Shown in pieces: positions 49,512 to 59,400 of a DNA stretch of 64,000 bases. Origin of the DNA: Eutreptiella sp. 'Long Island Sound 2002' (lineage: Eukaryota > Euglenozoa > Euglenophyceae > Eutreptiales > Eutreptiaceae); the NCBI GenBank assembly GCA_964036045.1, contig OZ038385.1:32268641-32332640 (forward strand), read 5' to 3'. A program made the translations under genes and the position numbers. The notes below the pieces were generated by a model. That model did no database searches. It had not been told where the DNA came from and was given only the letters and a program-made list of their open reading frames with translations. Numbering within the stretch: the stretch's first letter is position 1; every line of letters begins with the position of its first letter.

Positions 49512-49880
49512 GTTGAGTGTTATCCGGCAGAAAATCCCAGTCTATGAAGAAAATTGATGCGGATTATTCTATGCACATCTGAGTGTCCATATCTGTCTGA
49601 AAAGATTTAAATAAATCCAATTGTGAAAAATATTTGGCCGATCTGGCCCGCGAGCGCGCGTCAGCGGCAAATGGCGATTCCAGCTAAATGATCGGAACGC
49701 GGCGGATTTACGGGGAATGGACCGCGGAATCAGATCCGGCATCTCAGAAATATATAGGTCTGATCCTGAGACTGAGCTGCAAGTCGGCGATTCCGCCGAA
49801 GCAAAGAAAATGACCAAAATGTAGTTAATCTGGGGCAGATCTGTGAAAATCTGAGCAGATGGGGGTTAGCCGCACTTACA
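49348..49880 (-). repeat. C1 5' LTR (533 bp)
   Basis: Same length and ends as the 3' LTR. Contains the TATA box at 49748-49756 and the gag start codon. On its outer side lies the TSD CCTCG (49881-49885). Confidence 0.95.
49748..49756 (-). promoter_or_regulatory. LTR TATA box
   Basis: TATATATTT on - lies about 237 bases before the gag ATG. Conserved in C2 (56085-56093) and in the 3' LTR near 39485. Transcription would start some 25-30 bases downstream, leaving a ~200-base leader before gag. Confidence 0.55.
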
Positions 49881-51165
49881 CCTCGCCAGTCCTGGCTGGG
49901 GTCTTGGGTGGGTGTGTTTGGGCACGGTTTGTGGCGTTGTCCCTCTAGTGTCGGCTGTTTGTGTTGTTCGTGGTTGGGCTTCGGTTTCGGCCTGCTTTTG
50001 GGACGTGTGTAGTTTCGTGGGCGCCCCGCTTGCCCCCCGCCGTTTCCGGTTCCGGCGTGCGGTGTGGGCGTGTGTGTTGGGCCCGGGTCTCGGCTGTGCC
50101 CAGCCCTTCTTGGCTGGGTTGTCGGGGTGTGTTTTTTGCGCTTTTGTTTTTTCTTTTGTTTTTCTTTTTCTTTTTTCCGGGCTTTGTGGTCCCTGTCTCT
50201 CCATCCCCTTTCTTTCGGGCTGGGCTGGTGGTTCTCCTTTTTTTTTTTTTCCGTTTCGGTGTCCCTTTTCCCCGTGGGCTGCTGTTACTGGCTTGGTGTT
50301 GCCGCTTTTGGGTGGGTGGTCCCCCTGTGCCTCTGTGGGGGTCCTGTCTTCGGTGCCTTCTGGGGGGGGGTTTGGCCGCCTGTGGTGGTGTTGGCGGGCG
50401 GTTTGGCGGCTGTGGGCTGTTTTCGTGCCTTTTCCCCCTCCCCCCTCCTTTTTTTTTTTTTTGGGGGGGGGGGCTTGCCTGTTCCTCCCTCTGCCTTCCC
50501 TGGGCTGGCGCACGCACTGGCCAGCATTCAGTGTTGTCTTCCGGGCTGTTGTCTTCAGTTGCGTTCTGTGTGGCCGCCTTCCGGCCCCATGGGTCGGGTG
50601 GGCTATGTACACGGTGGGCTCGGCGCCCCTTCTTGCCGGGTTTGGTCCTGGCTCTGCCGGCTGGGCGGCCGCGTCAGGCGGGTGCTTGTGGTTTTGGGTT
50701 AGGGGGCTGGGGTTGTTCGTGTCCTTTCCCCTCTGCGGTGCCGGCTGTATTCTTCTGGGTGGTCCGCCACCGTTGTCGCCTGGCGCGTTGTGGCCCCGTG
50801 TGTGGCCTGCGGTGCTGGTGTGTGGCGTGCTGGCGCGGCGCCTTCCAGGGTGTGCGGTGGCTGGCTTCGGTTAGTCACTCAGGTTAGGGTCAGTTATGTC
50901 GTGCTGTGCCGCTCTGTGCCGCGTCGCGTCGCGCCGTGCTGTGGTGCGTTGCACTGTGGCGCGCTGTTGTGCGGTGTGCCGTGGTCTCGCGTGGTGCCGC
51001 GCTGGGTCAGTGGAGGTCAGCGTGGCCTGTGTCGTGGTGCGGAGTGCGGGCCGGAGTGTGGCCGGCTGGTGGTTGGGGGGTGCGGTTGGGTGTTGGTGGC
51101 TCGCTGGGTCCGTGCTGTGGGGGCTTGGGCGTGCCGCTCGGGCTGGTGGGTCGGGTAGGTCTTCG
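49881..51165 (+). repeat. G2: right-hand part of the G/T-rich repeat
   Basis: Continues the G2 head after C1. It matches 10767-11420 of G1 (for example GGGTGTGTTTGGGCACGG), with similar long T, C and G runs and almost no adenine. From about 50520 it departs from G1 and has no satellite array. It ends near 51165, where balanced composition returns. Open frames on both strands are composition artefacts. Confidence 0.75.
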
Positions 51166-51169
51166 GGAA

Positions 51170-51765
51170 ATTCTGCTGAATGATCACGGTGTCCTTGGGG
51201 CGTGCGCACTGACTCTGACCCATGGACTCAATCTTCACCGGGCCTCGCAGACAGGCAGGCGTGCTCGGGGTGTAGGAAAGGCGTTCCTTCTCCAAGGCAG
51301 ACAAACAGAAATCAGGAGTCGGACGGTGGAGGTGGCTTCCGAACGCCGTTTGAGTGGCGAAAGGCTTGCACTGCAGCTCGGCTGCGCTGGCAGGGACATG
51401 AGGGTCCGGGTCGGTGCCGCCGGCAGGCATGAGCTCATACTTCAGGGTCAGGGGGATGTCCATATCTCCGGTGCTGAACTACAGGGGTCCGGGGCACCGG
51501 TAGTAATCTTGGCACTTCCAGTCTTCACGGCGCTCGGAGAAGGCCTTGAAGGGGGCACCGTCCAGCAGCACCAAGGCCTTCGCGATCACAGCCTTTCACT
51601 TCCCCTTGCGGCGCTCGAAATTCATCATGGACGGGATCGGCGTGCCGCCGCAGTGCCATTCCTCCACTGGACGCAACAGGTTGGTGACGGACGCCCTCAC
51701 GGACGTGAGACCAGCCGAGATCAAGCCCCCGGCCGTCAATCCAAGTGCATAGCAATACTCTGCGT
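51170..51765 (-). pseudogene. Decayed protein-coding gene of unknown identity
   Basis: One - strand frame reads as a coherent, GC3-rich protein over ~195 codons, with blocks such as GLISAGLTSVRASVTNLLRP, CGGTPIPSMMNFERRKGK, AFSERREDWKCQDYYRCPG, KYELMPAGGTDPDPHVPA and LSALEKERLSYTPSTP. It is broken by an in-frame TGA (51596-51598) and TAG (51479-51481). It resembles neither gag nor pol of the elements here. It could be a host gene fragment carried by G2, or a gene whose exon boundaries I cannot see. I do not recognise the family. Confidence 0.4.
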
Positions 51766-51989
51766 CGAACCGCGACGGTAACGCAGCCCGGCCCTCATAG
51801 CCAAAAGCGTGGTCGCGTGACGGTCCGTGGGGTTGCCCTCCCTGGGGGCCTGTGCCTTGGTCCCGTGTCCTCTGGGGGTTTCGGTCCCTAGTCGTGGGTG
51901 CCGCGGCCGTGCCTTCGTCCTCTTCCGGTGCCTGTGAGGTGGTCTTTGTGGTGGCCGGGGTCGTCGCCTGGCGGTGAGGGCGTGGTGGT
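51766..51989. other. G/T-rich tail before the B gag fragment
   Basis: Again G/T-rich on +. No gene seen. It ends at 51990, where B gag sequence starts abruptly at GCGTTCCAGCGG. Confidence 0.5.
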
Positions 51990-53030
51990 GCGTTCCAGCG
52001 GCAGCGGAATGGACCACAAATCCTCCAACTTCTGGTTGGGGGCGTCCACTTGCTCCTCGTCCTCCAGCCACTGGATACAGGCCTGCTCTGTCTGGATCAA
52101 TCCCTCGCGGATCTGATCCCTGAGCTCCTCCTTCAGGTCCTGCGCCAGCCTGTGTGGGAATAGTCGACATACCCACTTGTCCCTTGGCGCTCCCTTCATC
52201 TCGCCGACGACCTCCTCGGCGAAGTCCTCCCAATCCAGGATGAAGTCATCCAGGTTGGAGGGGCTGCCATCGTAGTAGGGGATTTTGATTCCCCTCAGGT
52301 CGTCAATCCTGATGGCGTCTCCGACGTCCGCAGCCACAACTCCACCGAGACGGATACCACCTGTGGCCGGGGGGTGTGAGTACACTCCCCGTACATCCAT
52401 CTCCTCCATGTAGTGCGGTCCAGTTGGGCCTGAGTCCATGGGGTTTGGAATGCGGGAAGGACTTGCTCCACCGGCTGTCCATATCCCCGTATTGGGGTCC
52501 TTCACCCAGAGGTTTCCACCTGGGTGGCCTCGACCATGTCCGTCGGCGCTTCCCATGGTTCGCCCCTGCATGGTCTGGCTCTGGATCTCCTCTTCCGCAT
52601 AAACTGCATGGGCAGTCGTAGTGGTCGCTGGTTCCTGGGCAGCGGCATGGGACATCAGTACCGTCAGGCTCCTCGGGTCCGTGGTTACGTACCCTTCCAG
52701 CATGGACCCAGCCGGTGCCGTGTGTTCCCCGAGCATTGTGGATTCGCTGAACATGGGAACAAACGGCAGCGCACCCGGGTCAACACGCGGAGGCGCGTAA
52801 GGTGCCTCTGCAGGGCCGTCCATCGGTTTATCCATGGCGCTCCTGAGGGTCTTAACCCGCTCCACCAGCTCTGCCGCTGCCGGCTTTGCCGGGGGCTCTG
52901 GACCCGAGGCGAGCGGTTGTAACTCCTCTAGCCTTTTCAGGCGTCCCGACATGTCCTCCACCAGGTGGAGGAGGCTGTCCACCACTCGCTGCTGCTTCTG
53001 CAGGGCCAGCTCCAGATTCTCCCGGTACCG
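51990..53030 (-). pseudogene. Element B gag, N-terminal fragment of a second copy
   Basis: The frame is open from about 53030: RYRENLELALQKQQRVVDS, a coiled-coil start, then a Pro/Gly-rich region. A conserved capsid start follows (DLRGIKIPYYDGSPSNLDDF, DWEDFAEEVVGEMKGAPRDK). It ends after LEDLWSIPLPLER, where G/T-rich DNA begins. Its last 243 bp (51990-52232) repeat 38298-38540 with about four differences, so the DNA between is flanked by a direct duplication of gag. No LTR or clear ATG was found upstream. Confidence 0.8.
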
Positions 53031-55961
53031 GTCCGGAAAAGTTTATAGTGTTTTCAGCACTGTGTTTTTGCTTCTCCTGCTGCTTGTTGTTGCTGTAGGG
53101 TGTCCTGCTGCTTGTTTTGGATGATGAAAAGCTTTTGTTTGTTGAAATACAGTAAAGCCAAGTCAATCCAGGATAGCCCAAGCCAATAGTATGCAAGGAG
53201 AAGGTAATTCAGGATCAAAGCATGAAGGGCTGCAGTGTAAACAGTGAAAGATGATTGGCTATTCACAGAAACTGCAACTCAGGTCACAAATGAATGCATA
53301 TTCACAAAGATAGCTGAAATGTTTTGGGAAAAGAGTTAGAAAACTGCCTCAGGATCACTCTCTCTCCATAGTGCCATCTTAGGAGATGTGCACTCTTTGT
53401 TTTGGGTCCCATATGTGCTGAGGTGGCATGGTATGTGGCGATGAGGTCACTGCCATGTCACATGGGATCTTCCTACTTAGCTAGGCTGACCAGGAATTGA
53501 ACCCAGGACCTCTCAAAAAGAGGTGCCCAGCCCCCTAGGGTGCATACCACTAGGATAGCTAAGAATTCATGGAAAAACATAGATAAATTCATAGGCTCTA
53601 CTTTAGGTATGTCAGTGCTCAGTCAACTCAGGAAAAGATGTTTTACTTCACATTGAAAGGGGATTAAGGGGTCCACTCCATATCCTGATTGGGTGTTTGG
53701 TTCCATAGGTCAAAATGTGTTATCACCAGTTTTGGTTGGACCAATACTAAGATTAAAATGCATGGATGCTCAGTGCATCTCTAATACAACTAGAGTATGC
53801 CTCAAAGCAATGGAAAAGCACTTTTTCTTACTCCCCCCTTGTGCTGTGGTGGCCACCACTGTCGCATTTTAGGAAAAAGGGAATTTTTCTTGGCCTTTCC
53901 TTGGTTTACACACCTACTTTAAAATACTTACAGTTTCCCTCACACTGAAAAATGGGCGCTCACCATGGCTGGCGTCCTTTTGCTGCTCTGATTGTATCAT
54001 ATCCTACAGAAGACTCAGCGCTCATGGCGCTGCCGGGGCTCCTGTGGCTTGGTTGGGTTAGTATGGGAGCATGCCAAACATGTGCATATGCATCCCTCCC
54101 TCCAAGACGCAGCGTCGACACAACCCAAACGCAAGACACAACATACACACTCGCATGGGTTCTTGTAAACCTGCTGGCGACCTGTGACCTGTCTTAGGGC
54201 GAAGGGAGTCGAAAGAAAATTAAATTTGCCCCTTGGTGGGGTCTTGGTTCTGCTCAGTCTCTCCAGGCACCTGCGTTTCGGCCCGAACACGGCCTACTCA
54301 GCGAGGCTGCGCGTGGGTATCTGCAGAGGCAGGAATGGGAAAATTATGGACGAATCCACGCAAAAACGAAGCGACGACACCAAAATCCGTCAAATGACGG
54401 CGTAGAATTTTTCTGAAACGACACACCTGAGCAGAATCCAATTGTGCATTAGAAGCACATTTTTATAGAAATTATAGTCATCTCTGGATTTTTTAAATCC
54501 AGAAATTCATACGCAAAAAATGGCGGCGCGCAGGAGCGGCTCCTAGCGAAGCGCCGGAAAATGGAGAAATAATGGAATTATAAACGTATGTCTCACGTAG
54601 TCTTGAAAATGACGAGACACACATTGATAAATAAACATACAGATTCCACCCACACTAATAGAAGCTTCAAAAATTCAAGAATTCGAAAAGCAATCGAAAA
54701 GACTTCAATGAATCAGGTATAAACTACAGGTATGCTCGTCTTGCATGCCGCATACACATTGCTCGTCTCGTGTCTCCGTGAACGAGCCTTGTAGCAGCGC
54801 CAACAACGATAACAACGATAGGACGCGATAGAGGGATTGATTAGAAAGATTGCAGATGATTAGCGGTCAGATCAGGGTGATTAGACACACACACCAGTGC
54901 ATAGCAACGTTCTTCGCGTGCGCCCCTCACTTGCTCTCTCTCCCAGCGGTAGGTAAGGTGAGTAAGCCCAGGCGGGGCCACCCCCTGGTGGAGTAGTGAT
55001 TGTGATCAAGATGGGCAGGTTTGCCCTACTCCTTCGCGCATGTTCGTGCATGCACACACGCATTAAAGGGTAGGCCACGCGAGGTGCGCACGGTAAAGCT
55101 TGTTTAGGCTACCCAGGGGCTCCTCGGTACGTTCTTTGAGAGAACCTGAGGAGTCCCTTAAGCTTGCTTGCTTGCCAAGGGTAGCTGCTTCTGCAGCGTG
55201 TTTGCGGACAGTGTATTATAGGTCACACTGAGAAGGGTATAATACCTGGAGTGTGGCTTGGTTCCTCCGCCGCAAACGCCCTTTCATTTGCCTTTGTTTT
55301 ACAGGTGGGCAGGTAGGGTGAGTGGTGCAGCAGCATTTTTTTATGCCCTGCTAAACAGGGGCGCAGATCACACAAACAAGTAACTCCGCTCAACCTGGGG
55401 CAGAGCAGGGAGTCCGACTTCATCGACATCTGCGCCTTGCACACGAGAGCACTCCTTCCCTCCAAGCCCTAGCAGGGGAAACGCGTTGTGGCGTCCCCTG
55501 TTAGGCCACAGTTGCTTAGCAGCGCTGTGTTCTCTTGTCATTTCACAGGAGGGTCGCTAGGACCCATGAGACCTTCACCTTCGCAACGCCCAGTAGAGTG
55601 TGCGTGTAGGAGTGGTAGTCCTGAGTGGGGGCTAGAGCCAGTTGCCCAGTGCTCGCCCACCAGGATGGTGCCACTGTAGGGTGTGTAGGACCTGTAGGGG
55701 GTGTGTCACTGTCCCACCCTTTTCCTGCAATTTTAGCAGGGTTGGTGGGCTGTGGCAGTGGTTAGGTCAGTGTTTTGGCCACATAGCAAACAGGCGTTTT
55801 CATGCCTTCATAGCTTTTGGCCACCCCTCCCTGTAGTAGACAGATAGGTAGGGAAAACAATACCTGGATTAGCACGCTGGGTATTCCCCCAAGGTTTTGC
55901 GCCAGCACAGAAATTGGGCGCATAGGGGAGGAGAGACCCGGGGCGTACCCCGTGGCATCAA
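53031..55961. other. Gene-poor DNA between B gag and chromovirus C2
   Basis: No conserved protein found in six frames. It holds the tRNA-like block at 53485-53575 and a hairpin near 55114-55152 (CTCCTC...GAGGAG with an inner GTTCT/AGAAC). CACA- and AGG-rich low-complexity patches lie near 54889 and 55303. The open frames at 53952-54197 and 55488-55679 lack supporting features. Confidence 0.4.
53485..53575 (-). repeat. tRNA-derived SINE-like head
   Basis: On - an A-box-like TAGCTATCCTAGTGGTATGC (53561 downward) is followed about 60 bases on by a B box, GGTTCAATTCC (53493-53503). Between them a perfect ACCTC/GAGGT stem carries a 7-base loop TTTTTGA, like an anticodon arm for Lys (UUU). Spacing and the D-arm do not fit a functional tRNA (about 20 extra bases, one-base variable loop). 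A degenerate tRNA-derived SINE is more likely. No body or tail was defined. Confidence 0.4.
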
Positions 55962-56493
55962 TGTAAGTGCGGCTAGCCCCATCTGCTGAGATTTTCAGAC
56001 ATTCTGTCCAGATTGGCTACATTTTGGTCATTTTCTTTGCTTTGGCGGAATCGCCGCCTCGCAGCTCAGTCTCAGGATCAGAGCTATATATTTATGAGAT
56101 GCCGGATCTGATTCCGCGGTCCATTCCCCGTAAATCCGCCGCGTTCCGAACATTTAGCTGGAATCGCCATTTGCCGCTGACGCGCGCTCGCGGGCCAGAT
56201 CGGCCAAACATTTTTCATAATTGGATTTATATAAATCTTTTCAGACAGTTTTGGACACTCAGATGTATTTAGAATAATCCGCATCAATTTTCTTCATAGA
56301 CTGGGATTTTCTGCCGGATAACACTCAACATGGATCTTGCTTCAGTTGTTGCTGCTCTTGCCTCCGTTGGTGTCCGAGTCTCCGGTTCTACCCCCAATAG
56401 CAGCGTTCAGGTCGACTCCTCGCGTGCCTGCCCCACTGGTCTTGCCGGCCCCGAGCCCTCCGGCACCATCAACGACCCAGGGCAGCACTTTCA
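55962..56493 (+). repeat. C2 5' LTR (532 bp)
   Basis: TGTAAGTGCGGC...CAGCACTTTCA, one base shorter than the C1 LTRs and differing at more positions than the two C1 LTRs differ from each other. The gag ATG is at 56330, 164 bp before its end. Confidence 0.92.
56085..56093 (+). promoter_or_regulatory. C2 LTR TATA box
   Basis: TATATATTT at the same place as in C1, about 237 bases before the gag ATG. It is the probable core promoter element. Confidence 0.55.
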
Positions 56494-59365
56494 TGGTAGC
56501 AGAGGCTACCTGAATGTTGTTTCTTTGGTGTCCCAACCACAGTTAGCTCCCCAGTACGGCCCCGTAGACTCCGCCGCTCCTGGAGACGTAACAATTACGC
56601 TGCCGTGGTGCTGTGCGAACGAGGCCTTGAGAGGAAGGCCTTGCGCAAGCCCAAGCTGCCCAAGAAGGGCACAAATCAGCAGCTGTGGAGGCCCAGATTA
56701 CCATCAAGATCCCAGTCGAAATTGGCCATCAAGCAGCTGGAATCTCCCAGCCTACGCCGATGGCAACGCTCCGGTGGAGCTTACGGACCTGGCAGGTACT
56801 AATACTCCTTACCAATGTCCACATTTTGAGACCATCGACGCCGACATTGACGACATTGAGATGGGTGGTCCAGGTGAGGTACCTACCTATAATCGACCAG
56901 CCTCTTGGGCACAATGGGACAACCATTTGTCTTCAGAAGTGACCCGTAACCTTGAGGCGCTTGAGGCCCTTTGTCTATTAGCCACGTCTAAGGTGATAGG
57001 ACAAGAAAGAATCGCCTCTGATTTTTTAATGGAATATTTTTTCCTTCTTCAGGAAGAAATTAATACCAGGATGTGGTGGCGTTCTCAAGAAGATGACTCT
57101 TTTGCCATTTTTTTGCAGATCCGGGAGGCAAGTCCCTTCCCGAAGGAGAAGACCAAGGCACCTGTTGCCGGGCCCTCCGCCCCTCGTCCCCCTGTTTCCA
57201 TCCGCGACGATCTAGCCGCCGCGGTTGAGGAAGGAATTTTAGAGGCAGCCAGGCAGGCAAGCCTGGAAATTAGGGCTGAAGGAGCTCCCCAAGTGGACTC
57301 CTGGCTGCGAACCACTGAGATTAGCGGTCCGACAGCCTGCTCAGGCCCTTCAGGACACGGTATGTACTGTTCTGCCGACTGCTCTTGCAGATTCCAGCGA
57401 GACTCTGAGCTCCAATTGCTCAAAGATCAAATGCAACTCATCATTCAAACGCTGGGAATTAAAGATCTTTTCAAGACGCACATGCGGTCTGAGGGCGCAT
57501 CATCGGTGGAACAAACAACAGAACCGTCGGAGGAGGCGACAGAAATTTTTTCGATTGCTCCTTCGGTGGACTCTAAGACCACCGACGCAAGGATCAGCAG
57601 GACCAAGCTAAAGGAAAGGGTTACAATCTCTCGATCTCAGAGTAGGACGGCAAAGGCTAGGACTGAGGCTCAGAATGCCAAGCGAACTGCCTCCCGTACT
57701 GCCCCTCCTGCTGCTGATTCCAATGCATTAGCCCAGCTGTTGCTCGCCCAGACCCTCGCCGGAGCTGGTGTGGCGAATGATGCCGCCAAGGTGTCTGCCA
57801 TTACGGCCGGTGTTGGGCTGGATTCGCTTCTTAATCCCACTTCATTGCGACTTCGTCAGGTTGCCAAGCAACCGAAGTATAATGGAAACCCCAGACGTTG
57901 GCCTCAGTTCCAACCGGAATTTAGATTGTGGGTTAAGACTCAAAAACTCCAAGATGATCAGTTCCTGATGGCCCTCTTGGACTGCCTTGAGGGAGCGCCG
58001 GCCAACACTTGGCTCAGGACCTGGAGTGATCGTGAGGATTCAAGTTCCCCCCTTACCTTTGATGAGGTGTGGGAACAGTTGGAGGTACGTGGATCCCGGC
58101 TGCCAGAGGACCATTACCACCAAATGTTGAAGAATTTTCCTTCATTCTCGCGATTAATCTTGCACGAAGTGCAAGACAAAAGACAGCGCTTCTGGAATTT
58201 AGTGGAAGAGTCTGAACATTCAGGCGAAAAATTTTCTAGTGCCGAGCTGAAAAGTCTGATTTTTGACAAGATCCCCTCAGAAACTGCCGCCACCCTTCGG
58301 AATAAACAGTCCGAAGAAAAGGTCAAGACCTGGTGGGCGGAGGTCGATGGCTTCGATGCCTCGGCCAACAGGTTTTCCGTCAGGGAATCACTTCAAAAGT
58401 GTTCCCCCACGTCGTTTACCAAGGTGAAATTCACTGAAAACACGTGGAAAATCAAGTTTAATGAACACGAGGATCGGGACTTGTTTGTCCAAGTCCTCAA
58501 TAGGGGAGTAAGCTTCCATGGCCATCGCCTGAAGGCCAGAAACTGGGTGTTTTCGTTCACCCCGAAGGAATTGTGGGAAGAGGTTGAGCGGCTCGCTGAC
58601 GCCGCCAATCAAAATTTCCATGAGGGTCTTGGGGGAAACAAGAATACCCAGCAAAACACCCAAAATGGGGCCCAAAAGGGCAACAAAAGGGTGAATGACA
58701 CCCGGAATGTTCAGGATCACTGTAGCATCTGCCTTCTTCTAGGTTCTACGAACCGAGCTAAGTCGCATTCTACTGGTAATCACCGATGGTCTCCTTACGA
58801 TCACAAGGTGATTGGTGAAAATATCAGTAATCCGCAGAATTCAGACAGGAATGACAGACAGGTGCATGGTGGAAAGGGGGGAAAAGGGAATCCGACCCCC
58901 TCCGGTGGAAACAAAAATACTGGAGGCCCTGGCGGGTCCCAAGGCAAAGGAAATCGGACTCCATCCGGCTCCGGTGGGCAGCCGAACGGCCAAACAAATC
59001 CCAATGGCAACGCCGGAGGTGGAATTCGAAATCCAGGCCAAACCCCTCAATCCGGTACAAACAAGGGAAATGCTCCAGGATCCCAGGGTAAAGGTAAGGG
59101 AAATCCTTCTGGGACCCCTTTCTCTGGTAAGGGCAGAGGGCGTGGCGACGGTGGAGGTCCATCATCCGGCGGCCGTGGCCGTGGACGTGGAAAGGGCAAC
59201 CATCGTGTGGATCAGGTCTCAGGTGCAGATCAGGTGTCCGATGCGGATCGAGATTATGTCGAAAATGCCCTGAATCCAGCAGATGATCCGTTCCAAGATG
59301 AGTGGATCGACGAATCAGGCTGTGTTCACAATGTTAACGCAGCCACTGGAGGTCAGAACGCCTAG
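56330..59365 (+). CDS. C2 gag (1011 codons)
   Basis: Same length and features as C1 gag, with scattered replacements (for example KLWV preceded by EFRL instead of EFKL, and Gly-rich tail changes such as GGIRNPG for GGNRNPG). The start lies in the LTR, and the primer-binding site is read through as coding. The C-x2-C...H-x4-H motif and RGG-rich tail are kept. The frame is intact although pol is broken. The stop is TAG, as in C1. Confidence 0.93.
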   Translation: MDLASVVAALASVGVRVSGSTPNSSVQVDSSRACPTGLAGPEPSGTINDPGQHFHGSRGYLNVVSLVSQPQLAPQYGPVDSAAPGDVTITLPWCCANEALRGRPCASPSCPRRAQISSCGGPDYHQDPSRNWPSSSWNLPAYADGNAPVELTDLAGTNTPYQCPHFETIDADIDDIEMGGPGEVPTYNRPASWAQWDNHLSSEVTRNLEALEALCLLATSKVIGQERIASDFLMEYFFLLQEEINTRMWWRSQEDDSFAIFLQIREASPFPKEKTKAPVAGPSAPRPPVSIRDDLAAAVEEGILEAARQASLEIRAEGAPQVDSWLRTTEISGPTACSGPSGHGMYCSADCSCRFQRDSELQLLKDQMQLIIQTLGIKDLFKTHMRSEGASSVEQTTEPSEEATEIFSIAPSVDSKTTDARISRTKLKERVTISRSQSRTAKARTEAQNAKRTASRTAPPAADSNALAQLLLAQTLAGAGVANDAAKVSAITAGVGLDSLLNPTSLRLRQVAKQPKYNGNPRRWPQFQPEFRLWVKTQKLQDDQFLMALLDCLEGAPANTWLRTWSDREDSSSPLTFDEVWEQLEVRGSRLPEDHYHQMLKNFPSFSRLILHEVQDKRQRFWNLVEESEHSGEKFSSAELKSLIFDKIPSETAATLRNKQSEEKVKTWWAEVDGFDASANRFSVRESLQKCSPTSFTKVKFTENTWKIKFNEHEDRDLFVQVLNRGVSFHGHRLKARNWVFSFTPKELWEEVERLADAANQNFHEGLGGNKNTQQNTQNGAQKGNKRVNDTRNVQDHCSICLLLGSTNRAKSHSTGNHRWSPYDHKVIGENISNPQNSDRNDRQVHGGKGGKGNPTPSGGNKNTGGPGGSQGKGNRTPSGSGGQPNGQTNPNGNAGGGIRNPGQTPQSGTNKGNAPGSQGKGKGNPSGTPFSGKGRGRGDGGGPSSGGRGRGRGKGNHRVDQVSGADQVSDADRDYVENALNPADDPFQDEWIDESGCVHNVNAATGGQNA
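56494..56510 (+). other. C2 primer-binding site
   Basis: TGGTAGCAGAGGCTACC, identical to C1, directly after the LTR end and inside gag codons 55-60. Confidence 0.85.
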
Positions 59366-59400
59366 GGGAGCCACGAAAATCGCCCCTCCCCAGGCGATTT
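59359..59400 (+). other. UAG-embedding stem at the C2 gag-pol junction
   Basis: The two alternative helices described for C1 are preserved exactly: 59359-59370 with 59386-59396, or 59377-59384 with 59393-59400. The TAG is at 59363-59365. Preservation in a copy with a decaying pol is expected from shared ancestry and is only weak evidence of function. Confidence 0.55.

Larger units (their letters stand above)
39085..49880 (-). mobile_element. Chromovirus C1: complete Ty3/Gypsy LTR element with target duplication
   Basis: A 10,796-bp element with two 533-bp LTRs and the 5-bp TSD CCTCG on both sides. It has an initiator-Met-type primer-binding site, gag (1011 codons), a UAG, pol open for 1729 codons, a ~1.7-kb 3' untranslated region and a purine tract. 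The two LTRs differ at about four bases by eye, so the insertion is young. No frameshift or unintended stop was found, so this copy may be active. A second copy, C2, is at 55962 onward on +. Confidence 0.95.

Noticed and set aside
38541-51989. Simple transposon insertion of G2 with a 243-bp target-site duplication as a settled fact
   Set aside because: The flanks could also come from two separate B copies; kept only as a hypothesis in the findings.
53493-53561. Functional tRNA-Lys gene
   Set aside because: The D-arm does not form, the interval has about 20 extra bases and the variable loop is a single base, so it cannot fold as a normal tRNA.
59353-59400. A classical H-type pseudoknot after the C gag UAG (GGGGAG with CTCCCC around AAATCGCC/GGCGATTT)
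   Set aside because: The connecting loop crossing the first stem would be a single base, which is sterically unlikely; two competing stems fit better.
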